Notes under the pieces: generated by a model
The model's input: only the letters and a program-made list of their open reading frames with translations
Database searches by the model: none
What the model was told of the DNA's origin: nothing
NCBI GenBank assembly: GCA_963837515.1
Contig: CAWINT010000014.1
Span: 372,001 to 436,000 of the forward strand
Direction of reading: 5' to 3'
DNA: 64,000 nucleotides
From: RYN-230 sp963837515
Lineage (GTDB): Bacteria; Actinomycetota; Actinomycetes; Streptosporangiales; Streptosporangiaceae
Program-made: the position numbers and the translations under genes
In this document: piece after piece, positions 51,539 through 59,964 of the stretch
How the letters are laid out: each line of letters begins with the position of its first letter
Position numbering within the stretch: position 1 is the first letter of the stretch

Positions 51539-51778
51539 ATGACTATCCCAGCTCCCACCGACACCACCAGCCGGCCCGAAGCACTCGCCGAGCTGACCCG
51601 TCTGCGCGCCGAGTTCCCCGGGCACTGGATCGGCACCGAAACCATCCCCGGCCGAGGCGTCCGCTACGTCGCCCGCGCCCGCCAGCACGACGTGCAGCCG
51701 CACACCGTCATCACCCCCGACCTGTCCGAGCTGCGCGCAGCACTCGAAGCCGGGCAGCCTCAGCCAACCCAGCCGTAG
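51539..51778 (+). CDS. 79-residue protein, paralog of the one at 41925
   Basis: ATG at 51539. The core LRAEFPGHWIGTETIPGR, RYVARARQHDVQPHTVITPD and LSELRAALE matches the middle of the protein at 41925-42335. It is divergent from the XRE/DUF397 pair (175 bp) and codon use is like the core genes. Probably a small family of actinobacterial proteins that keeps company with XRE regulators; function unknown. Confidence 0.75.
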   Translation: MTIPAPTDTTSRPEALAELTRLRAEFPGHWIGTETIPGRGVRYVARARQHDVQPHTVITPDLSELRAALEAGQPQPTQP

Positions 51779-52019
51779 GAAGACTGGATCACCGTCGAGG
51801 CGGGAAGCGGCCCAGCCGCATACTGCCGTTCCCGGCCCGCTCTGAGCCCGGTCACGCTGGCGAGCTGCCAGCAGTTCGCTGGTCTGTTCATCCCGTCTGT
51901 CGGGACGGCCGCGGCGCCGGGGATTGGCTGCGCCGCTTGGCCCGCGCCCCCTGGCTGCTCATCGTCCAGCTCACCGCGCTCTTGCCCAGCCCGCGCCATC
52001 GTCAAGGAAATGAGCCACC

Positions 52020-52292
52020 ATGACCGGCCCACTCAGTCCTGCCCGCTCAGCAGACCGCTGGTTCACCGTCGTGGACGGGGTGCGGCTGCGGCAGTTGCGT
52101 CGCCAGCACGGCCTGTCGGCGGCCGAACTCGCCAGGAAGGCGGGAGTCGGCCTGTCGACGGTGCTCCGGCTGGAAGGGCATTCCCGGCGTTCGTGCCGGA
52201 CCCGCACCGCGGCCCGCGTCGCCGCCGCGCTGGGCCAGTCACCGGCCGCGCTTGCCTGCAGCCAGCCATCGCCCCATCATCCGGGCCGCTGA
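52020..52292 (+). CDS. Small XRE-family DNA-binding protein
   Basis: A 90-residue protein with a single helix-turn-helix: GVRLRQLRRQHGLSAAELAR and KAGVGLSTVLRLEGHSRRSC, residues about 20-60, then ARVAAALGQSPAAL. Short regulators of this kind often act as antitoxins or phage/plasmid repressors. The next regulator fragment begins two bases after its stop. Confidence 0.8.
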   Translation: MTGPLSPARSADRWFTVVDGVRLRQLRRQHGLSAAELARKAGVGLSTVLRLEGHSRRSCRTRTAARVAAALGQSPAALACSQPSPHHPGR

Positions 52293-52293
52293 G

Positions 52294-52539
52294 ATGCCCG
52301 CTGGGTCAGCCGTGCCGCGGCGAGTGCTTGGGCAACACCTACGTGAGCTGCGCCAGCAGGCCGGGCCAACCGTCAAGCTGGCCGCCAGGCTGATGGAGTG
52401 GTCCGAGCCGAAGCTGTGGCGGGTCGAGACCGGCCAGACCGCCGTCCGTACCCTGGACGTCCAGGCCATGTGCGCGGCCTACGACTTCGGCATCTACACG
52501 GTCCTGGCCGTTTGCCGCCGGTACGGGCCGGTCCTCTGA
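52294..52539 (+). CDS. Truncated XRE regulator (HTH of a DUF5753-type protein)
   Basis: An 81-residue frame with the start of a DUF5753-type regulator: VLGQHLRELRQQAGPTVKLA and LMEWSEPKLWRVETGQTAVR, then MCAAYD, after which it ends in an unrelated short tail (FGIYTVLAVCRRYGPVL) with no DUF5753 domain. Full proteins are 270-290 residues. Probably a gene truncated by recombination, though a stand-alone HTH could still bind DNA. Confidence 0.65.
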   Translation: MPAGSAVPRRVLGQHLRELRQQAGPTVKLAARLMEWSEPKLWRVETGQTAVRTLDVQAMCAAYDFGIYTVLAVCRRYGPVL

Positions 52540-52540
52540 C

Positions 52541-52930
52541 GTGGCGGCCCGGTCCGAAGAACTGCTCGAAGACGGTTTCGGCCCGACAGGCGTGATCGTC
52601 TGCGGCACCGGCCCACTGGTGGCCGCCGCACTGGCGAACGACGCCGACCACGCCGCATGCGTACGGCTACTCACCGACATGCAGGCGGCAGGCAGGGACT
52701 TGCTGGTCCCGGCCACGGTACCGCGGAGGTCGGCTATCTCCTCGCCCGCGAAGCCGGAGCACGGGTCGAGTCGCTCTTCCTGCGCTCCCCCGCGGACGGC
52801 GATTTCGCACCTGTGGACCTGACCGCCGCGGACTTTGCCCGGATGGCCGAACTGGGTCAACACGTATGGCGATCTCCCCTGGGTACGACAGACACTTCGG
52901 TGATCGCGTGGCATGGACGACTGATCGTGA
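52541..52930 (+). pseudogene. PIN-domain (VapC-like) toxin gene, frameshifted and mutated
   Basis: Reading across frames gives a VapC: GVIVCGTGPLVAAALANDAD, then (after one lost base near 52719) TAEVGYLLAREAGARVESLF and VDLTAADFARMAEL, then by two compensating shifts near 52855 and 52880 VNTYGDLPLGTTDTSVIA. The first catalytic Asp of the PIN fold (usually VCDTGPL) is Gly. The C-terminus is lost. This is a decayed toxin gene without its antitoxin. Confidence 0.75.
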
Positions 52931-53061
52931 AGCTGCACCCGGTGCGTAGCTGCACCCGGTGGCCGGTCGATGGCCGGGCTGAGCCACGGCGGCGGGCCCT
53001 GTGGCGTTCCTCGCGATATCCGGTTGCGGGCGGGAGCGTGGGCGGGCCAGGCTTCGTGCCG

Positions 53062-53780
53062 ATGAACGCCCCAGGTGGGCCACCGGCCCCGGTCCTCGCC
53101 AGCATCCGGTCCCGCTGGCCGGGCGCCGCGACCGCGGCCCTGCGTGCCGACCCAGCCGTAGCCGGCGTGGCGCTGGTCGGCTCGCTGGGCGCGGGCCGCG
53201 CCGACGACTGGAGCGACGTCAACCTGCTGACCGTGGTGGATGACGCCGCCCTCGACGAGTTCACGGCAGCCGGGCGGCTGACCGGCGTGCCCGGGGCGCT
53301 GGCCTTCGCCTCCGACGCCCGGCACAACGCCCCCCGCGGCGCCCGGGCCGTCAGCGCCGTGTACCTCATCGACGGCCTGCCGCTGTGGGTGGACCGGTAC
53401 GTCTACCCGGCTTCCTGGGGGCCTGGCCCGCCGACAGCACAGTCCTGTTCGACCGGCGGAGCCTCCGCCGCCTTACCGTAACCTTCGCGGCGTACCTGGA
53501 GGGCGCCGAGCATGAACAGGCGGTACCCAGGAGCCCGGCCGAGCGGCGTGCCCTGCAGGCCGCGCTCATCCCGGTCGCGGCCAAGCGGATCGCCCGCCGT
53601 TCCCCGGACACCGCCCGGATGTTCGAACTGATCGGCGGCCGGCAAGCGGACAATCGGACCTGGGAGAGGTACCTCGCCATCTTGCGGGAGCTGCTCGGCA
53701 GGAACACCGTCACCGAGGATCCCGGGCTTACCGCCGCCACGCACGCTTACCTCGTTCTGGTGAGCGCCACCCTCGGCTGA
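53062..53780 (+). pseudogene. Nucleotidyltransferase-domain gene with one frameshift
   Basis: The first part, from ATG 53062, has VAGVALVGSLGAGRADDWSD, the GS-x-DxD-like (here DWSDVN) nucleotidyltransferase block, up to LPLWVDRYVYPAS; the rest is in the next frame (LGAWPADSTVLFDRRSLRRL to the stop at 53780). One missing base near 53415 explains it, restoring 240 codons. It resembles aminoglycoside-nucleotidyltransferase-like proteins. Confidence 0.7.
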
Positions 53781-54095
53781 TGGAGCGGACCAGCGCCGGA
53801 CCGACGGAGCATCTGGGGGAACTCCGGCGCGTCCGAGCGCTGATCCGTCGGTGGCCCGGTCCGCCGCGATCACCCGGTCCGCCAACAGGAGCCTGCCCGC
53901 GCGTTCCAGGCCGCCCTCCACCCGGCCCAGTTCCTGGCCGGCGCGCCGCCAGCACCGCTTCATCGGCTAGCGCCGATGACTTCCCGGCCTGGCCGGTGTC
54001 GTAGCGGGAAGAGGCACCAATAATCGCGACGCGACGATCCGACCGTGCCGCCAGCAAGACGAGACCCGATGCTGAACGACAGCAAGGAGACGATC
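53781..54095. other. Gap without a recognised gene
   Basis: About 315 bp. Frames on both strands are open but Arg/Pro/Gly-rich with no recognisable motif. The last 70 bp, with lower G+C (CACCAATAATCGCGACG), probably hold the promoter of the DUF899 gene. Confidence 0.5.
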
Positions 54096-54902
54096 ATGGC
54101 TAACGAGCCGGAGGGTCCTGGCGGGCCGGCGGCCGGCGGCGTGACACCGGGGTTGCCTGCAGTGGTCGACCGCGCCACCTTCCAGGGCCAGCTGGATGCG
54201 CTGCGGGTCCGGGAGAAGGCGCACACCCGGGAAGGCGACGCGATCGCCGCCGCCCGGCGGCGGCTGCCCATGGCCGAGGTCGACGCCAGCCTCACCCTGA
54301 CCGGGGCCAACGGGCCGCTCACCCTGCTGGATGCGTTCGAAGGGCGCCGGCAGCTCATCGCCTACTACTTCATGTGGTGGCCCGGGCATCCCGCCGCCGA
54401 GCAGTGCGAAGGCTGCACGTGGGTCACCACCCAGGTCACCGAGCTGTCCTACCTGCATTCCCGCGACATCACCTACGCCGTCTTCTGCCAGGGCCCCTAC
54501 GACGAGAGCATCCGCTACCACGACTTCATGGGCTGGGAGATGCCGTGGTATTCCGCGCAGGACTCCCTCGACGCGCTCCTGGTCGGGCGCCAGGCCGGCT
54601 TGTTCCACCTCGTGTGCTACCTGCGCGACGGCGACCGGGTCTTCGAGACCTACTGGACGAAACGCCGCGGCGCCGAGGTGATGGACTACAGCTACGCGCT
54701 GATGGACCTCACCGTGTACGGACGCCAGGAGCCGTGGGAGGACTCGCCCCCCGGCTGGCCGCAACGGTGCACCATCACGCGGACTGACGCCGGCCCGCCC
54801 GCGTGGCCACCGGTGCCAGAGTGGCCCGGCGGGCGCCCCATCGCCCAGTGGCCGCGGCTCGGCGCTGGGCGCTCCGACGACCTGGGCACCACCGGACGCT
54901 GA
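54096..54902 (+). CDS. DUF899 (thioredoxin-like) family protein
   Basis: A 268-residue protein with LPAVVDRATFQGQLDALRVR EKAHTRE-type start (split here after 20 residues) and the conserved YYFMWWPGHPAAEQCEGCTW, DITYAVFCQGPYDE and MGWEMPWYS blocks of DUF899. The family has a thioredoxin-like fold; its activity is unclear. AAGGAG stands before the ATG at 54096-54098. The ECF sigma factor gene follows 22 bp later, probably in one operon. Confidence 0.9.
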   Translation: MANEPEGPGGPAAGGVTPGLPAVVDRATFQGQLDALRVREKAHTREGDAIAAARRRLPMAEVDASLTLTGANGPLTLLDAFEGRRQLIAYYFMWWPGHPAAEQCEGCTWVTTQVTELSYLHSRDITYAVFCQGPYDESIRYHDFMGWEMPWYSAQDSLDALLVGRQAGLFHLVCYLRDGDRVFETYWTKRRGAEVMDYSYALMDLTVYGRQEPWEDSPPGWPQRCTITRTDAGPPAWPPVPEWPGGRPIAQWPRLGAGRSDDLGTTGR

Positions 54903-54924
54903 CCCAAAAGGCAGGGATAAGCCG

Positions 54925-55863
54925 GTGGACTTCGAGCCGTACCGGGGTGAGCTGGTGGCGTACTGCTACCGGATGCTGGGCTCGTTCCACGATGCCGAGG
55001 ACCTGGTGCAGGAGACGATGCTGCGGGCGTGGAAGGCCCGCGACCGGTACGACCGCACCCGCGCGTCGGTACGCACCTGGCTGTACCGGATTGCGACCAA
55101 CGCGTGCCTGTCCGCGCTGGAGGGGCGCGGGCGGCGGCCGTTGCCGTCCGGGCTGGGCGGGCCGAGCGAGGATCCGGGGGCGCCGCTGACGCCGGCGTTC
55201 GATATCCCCTGGCTGCAGCCGTTTCCCGATGCGCGCTCGGACCCGGGTACGCGGGCCGACATGCGGCTGGCGCTGGTGGCGGCGATGCAGTTCCTGCCGC
55301 CGCGGCAGCGTGCGGTGCTGGTGCTCCGCGAGGTGCTTGAGTTCAGTGCCGCCGAGGTCGCCGAGCAGCTTGGGACCACCGTCCCGGCCGTCAACAGCGC
55401 GCTGCAGCGAGCCCGCGCCGCCCTCGCGGATACAGGCGACGCGGGCGAGGTCACCGAACCGGGCGACCCCAGGGTGCGCGCGGTGATCGACCGGTACGTG
55501 CAGGCGTTCGAGGCTGCCGACGTCCCGGCGCTGGTGCGGCTGCTCGCTGACGGGGCGGTCCTGGAGATGCCGCCGGTGCCGTTGTGGTACCGGGGCCGCC
55601 GCGACTACGGCCGGTTCATCCGCCGCGTGTTCGAGACGCGCGGGACGGGCTGGGCCATGAGGCGGCTGACCGCCAACGGGCAGCCGGCGCTGGCCGCGTA
55701 CGCGCCGGAACCCGGTGGCGGGCACCGGCGGCACACGCTCCAGGTCCTCACCGTCACCGGCGGCCGGGTCACACGCAACGTCGTGTTCGCTGATCCGCGC
55801 GTATTCGAGGCGTTTGACCTGCCCGGGCAGATCTCCCGCGGCGAATTGCGCCGGCCGCGATGA
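54925..55863 (+). CDS. ECF sigma factor with C-terminal SnoaL-like domain
   Basis: A 312-residue sigma-70-family protein: region 2 (YRGELVAYCYRMLGSFHDAE, LVQETMLRAWKARDRYD), region 4 (FLPPRQRAVLVLREVLEFSA, AEVAEQLGTTVPAVNSALQR) and a C-terminal SnoaL/NTF2-like domain (about 185-305). The SigG/SigJ-like (ECF41/ECF56-type) members use the extra domain for self-control instead of an anti-sigma factor. GTG start at 54925. No anti-sigma gene is adjacent, in agreement. Confidence 0.93.
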   Translation: MDFEPYRGELVAYCYRMLGSFHDAEDLVQETMLRAWKARDRYDRTRASVRTWLYRIATNACLSALEGRGRRPLPSGLGGPSEDPGAPLTPAFDIPWLQPFPDARSDPGTRADMRLALVAAMQFLPPRQRAVLVLREVLEFSAAEVAEQLGTTVPAVNSALQRARAALADTGDAGEVTEPGDPRVRAVIDRYVQAFEAADVPALVRLLADGAVLEMPPVPLWYRGRRDYGRFIRRVFETRGTGWAMRRLTANGQPALAAYAPEPGGGHRRHTLQVLTVTGGRVTRNVVFADPRVFEAFDLPGQISRGELRRPR

Positions 55864-55919
55864 GTCCGGGCGGTGCCGCCGGTACATACCGGTGAGCATC
55901 GAACGGAGGGAGATCGATC

Positions 55920-56477
55920 GTGAGCGTCATCGTCATCGAGTTCATCACCCTGGACGGCGTCGTGTCCGACCCCGACGGGTCGCAGGGCACGCCGGCCGGA
56001 GGCTGGGCGTTCCAGCACGGCCCCGAGGCGGTCTCCGGGGACAAGTTCCGGCTCGGCGGCACGCTGGACAACGGGGTCATGCTGCTGGGACGGAAGACCT
56101 GGCAGTTGTTCTCGCGGATCTGGCCCGGACGCGAAGACCCATTCTCCGCGCGGATGAACGCCGTGCCCAAGCTGGTCGCCTCCCGCACGCTGAGCGGCGC
56201 GTCGGCGTGGGCCAACTCCCAAGTCGTCAACGGCGACCCCATCGACGCCGTCAAGCGCGAGCGGCGCGATGTGATCATCACCGGCAGCCTGAGCATCGTG
56301 CACCCGCTGATCACCGGGGACCTGATCGATGAGTACCGGCTGCTGACCTTCCCCACCATCCTCGGCACCGGCGAGCGGCTCTTCCCCGCCGGAAGCCCGG
56401 CCACCCACCTGGAGTGCCTGTCGGCCGAACGGTCCGGCGCCGCCGTCCTCGCCCGGTACGGGAGGGCGGCACGGTGA
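55920..56477 (+). CDS. Dihydrofolate reductase-like (RibD C-terminal) protein
   Basis: A 185-residue protein of the RibD-C/YwjB type: FITLDGVVSDPDGSQGTPAG, NGVMLLGRKTWQLF, VIITGSLSIVHPLITGDLID and ILGTGERLFPAG. These bind NADPH but mostly lack a known substrate. GGAGGGAG is placed before the GTG at 55920-55922. It follows the sigma factor by 56 bp. Confidence 0.9.
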   Translation: MSVIVIEFITLDGVVSDPDGSQGTPAGGWAFQHGPEAVSGDKFRLGGTLDNGVMLLGRKTWQLFSRIWPGREDPFSARMNAVPKLVASRTLSGASAWANSQVVNGDPIDAVKRERRDVIITGSLSIVHPLITGDLIDEYRLLTFPTILGTGERLFPAGSPATHLECLSAERSGAAVLARYGRAAR

Positions 56478-56533
56478 CGGCACACTTCCTCGCCGTATAC
56501 GACGCGCCAGCCGGGGGCGGTGCCGGGCCGGCC

Positions 56534-56827
56534 TCACCGCTCGTCTTGCTGACCAGCCTCGCGCTCCTGGTCCGTCTGGTCGTTAACCAGGGCCGCCCCG
56601 CGTTCGTCCGCCGGGGCGCCGATGTCCCAGGCCGACCCTTCGACGGCGGGCAGACCACCGATGATCGGAGCGACCGATCCATCGTCCCCGGCCGCCTCGC
56701 CCGTCTCGGTGAGGTAGCCCGGGTCCTCGGCCGGCTGGGGAGCCGGTGGCTCCTGCTCGGCTGAGGCCGGCTGCTCCCCCTCAGGAGGCGTTGATTCGGG
56801 CGGATAGTTCTCGGTCACCTCGTCCAT
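56534..56827 (-). CDS. Acidic, probably disordered protein
   Basis: A 97-residue frame from ATG 56825-56827: rich in Glu, Pro, Gln and Ala (YPPESTPPEGEQPASAEQEP) with no hydrophobic core. A GAGGGAG directly touches the ATG; a GTG three codons later is better spaced. I do not recognise it. A tandem repeat stands just upstream. Confidence 0.5.
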   Translation of the reverse strand: MDEVTENYPPESTPPEGEQPASAEQEPPAPQPAEDPGYLTETGEAAGDDGSVAPIIGGLPAVEGSAWDIGAPADERGAALVNDQTDQEREAGQQDER

Positions 56828-57065
56828 CTCCCTCGGCAGGCAGTCACGGTACGGCACGGAGCGCCCTGGGTTAGGCCAGTCACGGTACGGCACGGGGCGC
56901 TGTGGTTAGCCTGCCCCCCGGGGCAGCACCGACTCCGGTCGCCACCCGCCGGCCGGGGTACCCCCTGAATGCGGCTCCTAACTCGGGCCGGGCGCTCCCT
57001 GCAGGGCCGAACCAGCAGTCACCAGAGCCGGGCCAGCGACGCGGAAACATTGCCCCGATAAACCT
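56828..57065. other. Gap without a gene between the acidic protein and the marR promoter
   Basis: About 240 bp (360 bp to the marR start). It holds the 36-bp-period repeat at 56841-56912; the rest shows no gene or hairpin I can support. Confidence 0.5.
56841..56912. repeat. Two-copy tandem repeat, period 36 bp
   Basis: CAGTCACGGTACGGCACGG occurs at 56841-56859 and 56877-56895, and the 17 bases after each copy are similar (GCGC, GGTTAG). It lies immediately upstream of the acidic protein gene on the minus strand and may carry regulator sites (CGGTACGGCACG is partly self-complementary). Confidence 0.65.
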
Positions 57066-57122
57066 TTGACAAACTCAAGCAACGGGCCTACGTTTGAGTT
57101 ACTCAACTATTGAGATGCTCAG
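57066..57122 (+). promoter_or_regulatory. Promoter and two MarR-type operator repeats upstream of marR
   Basis: TTGACA at 57066-57071, a 17-bp spacer and TACGTT at 57089-57094 form a sigma-70-like promoter. Two TTGAG-N3-CTCAA sites follow: TTGAGTTACTCAA (57094-57106, perfect) and TTGAGATGCTCAG (57110-57122, one mismatch), centres 16 bp apart. Overlap with the -10 and start region suits repression by the adjacent MarR protein. Confidence 0.75.
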
Positions 57123-57191
57123 GCACCTGCCCCTGAGCGGAGGACCGGGCCTGACCGCCCGGCCCGATAGATCAGGCGGGGAGGAGGCGAC

Positions 57192-57725
57192 ATGGGCGAG
57201 TGCCCCGAAGGTGACCAGCTGAACCAGCAGCTGTTCGACGCCTGCGCCCAGCTCATCGGCGGCCTGCTGGCGGAAGTGGAGAAGCAGGCCGGGGAGTTCG
57301 GTCTGCCCGTCTTCGCCGTCAAGGCCATGCACTGGCTCGACGGTGGCATCGCGATGAAGGAACTAGGACGGCGGATGCGCTGTGATCCGTCGTTCGTCAC
57401 CTCCATCGCCGACTCGCTGGAGAAGCGCGGGCTGGCGCGCCGCGAGCCCAATCCAGCCGACCGGAGGATCAAGAATCTTGTCCTCACCGCGGCGGGCCTT
57501 GAGCTGAAGGAACGGCTGGAACGGGCGGCGGTGGACAGTATGCCCTGGTGCCGCGCCCTGGACCTGGACGAGCGAAAGTCGCTGCTCGCCATGGTCCGCA
57601 AGCTGGTCGATGCTCAGGCCAGCGACGCGGCCGCGACCGCCGCGGGGGGCCCGCGGCGCACCAGAGCCGAGCACGGGAGGGAGGTAACCGGGCCACCAAG
57701 CCCTGCCCCGGCAGGCGCATCCTGA
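57192..57725 (+). CDS. MarR-family regulator
   Basis: A 177-residue winged-helix protein: GIAMKELGRRMRCDPSFVTS, IADSLEKRGLARREPNPADR and RIKNLVLTAAGLELKERLER form the HTH and wing (about residues 55-120). The last 30 residues are a disordered tail. It precedes the DHA2 efflux gene by 204 bp and is preceded by two matching inverted repeats, the usual repressor-plus-pump unit. Confidence 0.93.
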   Translation: MGECPEGDQLNQQLFDACAQLIGGLLAEVEKQAGEFGLPVFAVKAMHWLDGGIAMKELGRRMRCDPSFVTSIADSLEKRGLARREPNPADRRIKNLVLTAAGLELKERLERAAVDSMPWCRALDLDERKSLLAMVRKLVDAQASDAAATAAGGPRRTRAEHGREVTGPPSPAPAGAS

Positions 57726-57929
57726 TCCGCGGACCCGCCAGCGCTCAACCGTGACGCCGCGGCCGCCGGAAAATGTCACACCCGGCCGTTACCGTCCTCA
57801 TAGGTGAGGACGGCACAGCACAGCCGTCTGTACATCGTGGGCTCGCCCACACCAGCCCCCGTCCAGTAACGCACGGCCCGACCGGCCGTGTGCGGGACGA
57901 CTACGCTCAACAAAGCTTAGGAGACGATC

Positions 57930-59600
57930 TTGTCCACCCAATCCGCAGCGACCAGCGCGGCCCCAACCGGCCGCGCCGCGGCCGGCGGTGGCCACCGTAA
58001 CCTCGGCCTGGCCCTCGTTGTCATCGCCGCGGCCCAGCTGATGGTCGTGCTGGACGCAACCATCGTGAACGTCGCACTCCCCCACATCCAGCGAGCGCTC
58101 GGCTTCTCCGGCAGCGGCCTGGAGTGGGTCATCACCGCGTACGCCGTCACCTTCGGCGGGCTGCTGCTGCTCGGCGGGCGCTCCGGGGACCTGCTCGGCC
58201 GCCGGCGGATCTTCATCGCCGGCCTGCTGCTGTTCTCCGCCGCCTCGCTGGCCGGTGGCTTCGCGACCTCGCAGGCCTGGCTGCTCACCGCGCGGGCGGT
58301 CCAGGGCGCCGGAGGCGCGATGATCGCGCCTACCGCACTGGCCCTGATCATGACCACGTTCCCGGAGGGCCCGCCGCGTAACCGGGCCATGGGCGTCTAC
58401 GCGGCGATGAGCGGCGGCGGCGCGGCCGTCGGCCTGATCGCCGGTGGCCTGCTCACCAGCTACCTGTCCTGGCGCTGGGTGCTCTTCGTCAACGTGCCGA
58501 TCGGCATTCTGGTCGCCCTGACCGCCCCGTACGTGCTCAGCGAGTCGCCGCGCCGCGCTGGCCGCTTCGACCTGCCCGGCGCCGTCACCGGCACGGGTGG
58601 TGTCGCGGCTCTCGTCTACGGCCTGTCCAGCGCGACCGCGAGCCAGTCGGGCGTCTCCCACTGGACCGAGCCCAAGGTGGTCGTGTCGCTGGTGGCCGCG
58701 GTCGTGCTGCTGACCAGCTTCGTGCTCATCGAATGGCGGAGCCGCCACGCGCTGCTGCCGCTGCGGATCCTGGCCAACCGCAACCGGTCGGGCGCCTACC
58801 TGATGATGCTCTGCATCGCCACCGCGATGTTCGGCATCTTCTTCTTCCTCACGATCTTCGTGCAGGAGGTGCTCGGCTACAGCGCCCTGCGGTCCGGGGT
58901 GGCCTTCCTCCCGTTCGCGGTGACCATCGTCCTGGTCTCCGGGCTCGTGTCCCAGCTGATCAGCCGGATCGGTGCCCGGCCGTTCATGCTGGCTGGCGGG
59001 GCGTTCATGACCGGGGGCCTGTACTGGTTCTCGCACATCGGCGAGCACAGCACGTACCTCAACGGCCTGCTCGGGCCGATGCTGGTCACCTCGGCCGGGC
59101 TCGGCATGCTGTTCGTGCCGCTGTCGCTGGTCGCCCTGAACCGGGTCCGCGACCAGGACTCCGGGGTGGCCTCCAGCCTGCTCAACACCGGCCAGCAGGT
59201 GGGCGGCGCGATCGGGCTGGCCGCGCTGGGCACGGTCACCTGGACGGCGGTGGCGGGCAACATCAAGCACCAGGTGGCTCAGGCGTCCGCGGCCGCGGCC
59301 GCGGCGGGCCACACGCTGCCGGCGCCGAAGCCGGGTGGCGCCGTGCCCGCAGCCATCCTGGACCACGCCCTCGCGGTCGGCATCTCCCGCGGATTCCTGG
59401 TCGCGGCCGGGATCGCGCTGCTCGCGCTGGTCATCTCGATCATCACGATCAGGGTCCGGCGCCAGGATCTGGCCGGCACCCAGTCGGTCGTCGAAATCCG
59501 GGCGGACGGCGAGCGGGCCATGCCGGGCATCCTGGAGCCGGCCAGCGTCCCCGCCATGGGCGATGGCTTCACCAGCGCCGGGGAACCCGCCAGCCCCTGA
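57930..59600 (+). CDS. DHA2-family MFS drug efflux transporter
   Basis: A 556-residue, 14-segment exporter: MVVLDATIVNVALPHIQRAL (motif D1), GRSGDLLGRRRIFIAG (motif A) and the GAGGAMIAPTALALI helix (motif C). The C-terminus after the last helix is a 50-residue polar tail. Translation begins at TTG (57930-57932), with GGAG seven bases upstream (TTAGGAGACGATC). Linked to the MarR gene, which probably controls it. Confidence 0.93.
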   Translation: MSTQSAATSAAPTGRAAAGGGHRNLGLALVVIAAAQLMVVLDATIVNVALPHIQRALGFSGSGLEWVITAYAVTFGGLLLLGGRSGDLLGRRRIFIAGLLLFSAASLAGGFATSQAWLLTARAVQGAGGAMIAPTALALIMTTFPEGPPRNRAMGVYAAMSGGGAAVGLIAGGLLTSYLSWRWVLFVNVPIGILVALTAPYVLSESPRRAGRFDLPGAVTGTGGVAALVYGLSSATASQSGVSHWTEPKVVVSLVAAVVLLTSFVLIEWRSRHALLPLRILANRNRSGAYLMMLCIATAMFGIFFFLTIFVQEVLGYSALRSGVAFLPFAVTIVLVSGLVSQLISRIGARPFMLAGGAFMTGGLYWFSHIGEHSTYLNGLLGPMLVTSAGLGMLFVPLSLVALNRVRDQDSGVASSLLNTGQQVGGAIGLAALGTVTWTAVAGNIKHQVAQASAAAAAAGHTLPAPKPGGAVPAAILDHALAVGISRGFLVAAGIALLALVISIITIRVRRQDLAGTQSVVEIRADGERAMPGILEPASVPAMGDGFTSAGEPASP

Positions 59601-59615
59601 CGGCGGAATGAACAG

Positions 59616-59655
59616 AGGCGGCCGGGCCATGGGGGGGTCATGGCCCGGCCAGCCT
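59616..59655. terminator. Bidirectional terminator after the efflux gene
   Basis: A perfect 12-bp stem (59620-59631 with 59639-59650), extended by 4 more pairs after a one-base bulge (59616-59619 with 52-55), and a 7-nt loop. It stands between convergent genes; the stop codon of the minus-strand gene (59638-59640) lies at the loop. Confidence 0.8.
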
Positions 59656-59964
59656 CCTCCCGAGCTCCGCGGGGGCGGCGGCCCGGGGGATGGCGCCGGC
59701 CCTGCGGAGCGAGCCAAATATCCGGGCCAGGGCACCTTCAATCTCGCCCAGCTCGGTGTAGAGCTTGCGGATCTCGCGTTCGCCCCAGACACGCGAGCTG
59801 ACGCGGTGATGGGTTATCGCGGTCACCATGAGGAACCGGGCCTGGGACGAGTCGAACCCGGCGATGAGCCAGTCCGCGCTTTCCACGTTGATCTCCCGCT
59901 CCGGTGGCGGCTCGCCGGCCGTCTTCCGGACATAAGGATCACCCGCGCACACCACACGCGGCAT
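59638..59964 (-). CDS. 108-residue protein of unknown function
   Basis: From ATG 59962-59964 the frame reads MPRVVCAGDPYVRKTAGEPP, then ESADWLIAGFDSSQARFLMV and LYTELGEIEGALARIFGSLR. The helix-rich middle looks like a folded protein and the gene ends in a clear terminator. It overlaps the end of the next upstream small gene by 26 bases. No family recognised. Confidence 0.55.
   Translation of the reverse strand: MPRVVCAGDPYVRKTAGEPPPEREINVESADWLIAGFDSSQARFLMVTAITHHRVSSRVWGEREIRKLYTELGEIEGALARIFGSLRRAGAIPRAAAPAELGRRLAGP

Noticed and set aside
53781..54057. A plus-strand 74-codon frame and a minus-strand 109-codon frame after the broken nucleotidyltransferase gene
   Set aside because: Both are Arg/Pro/Gly-rich without motif, ribosome site or conserved look.
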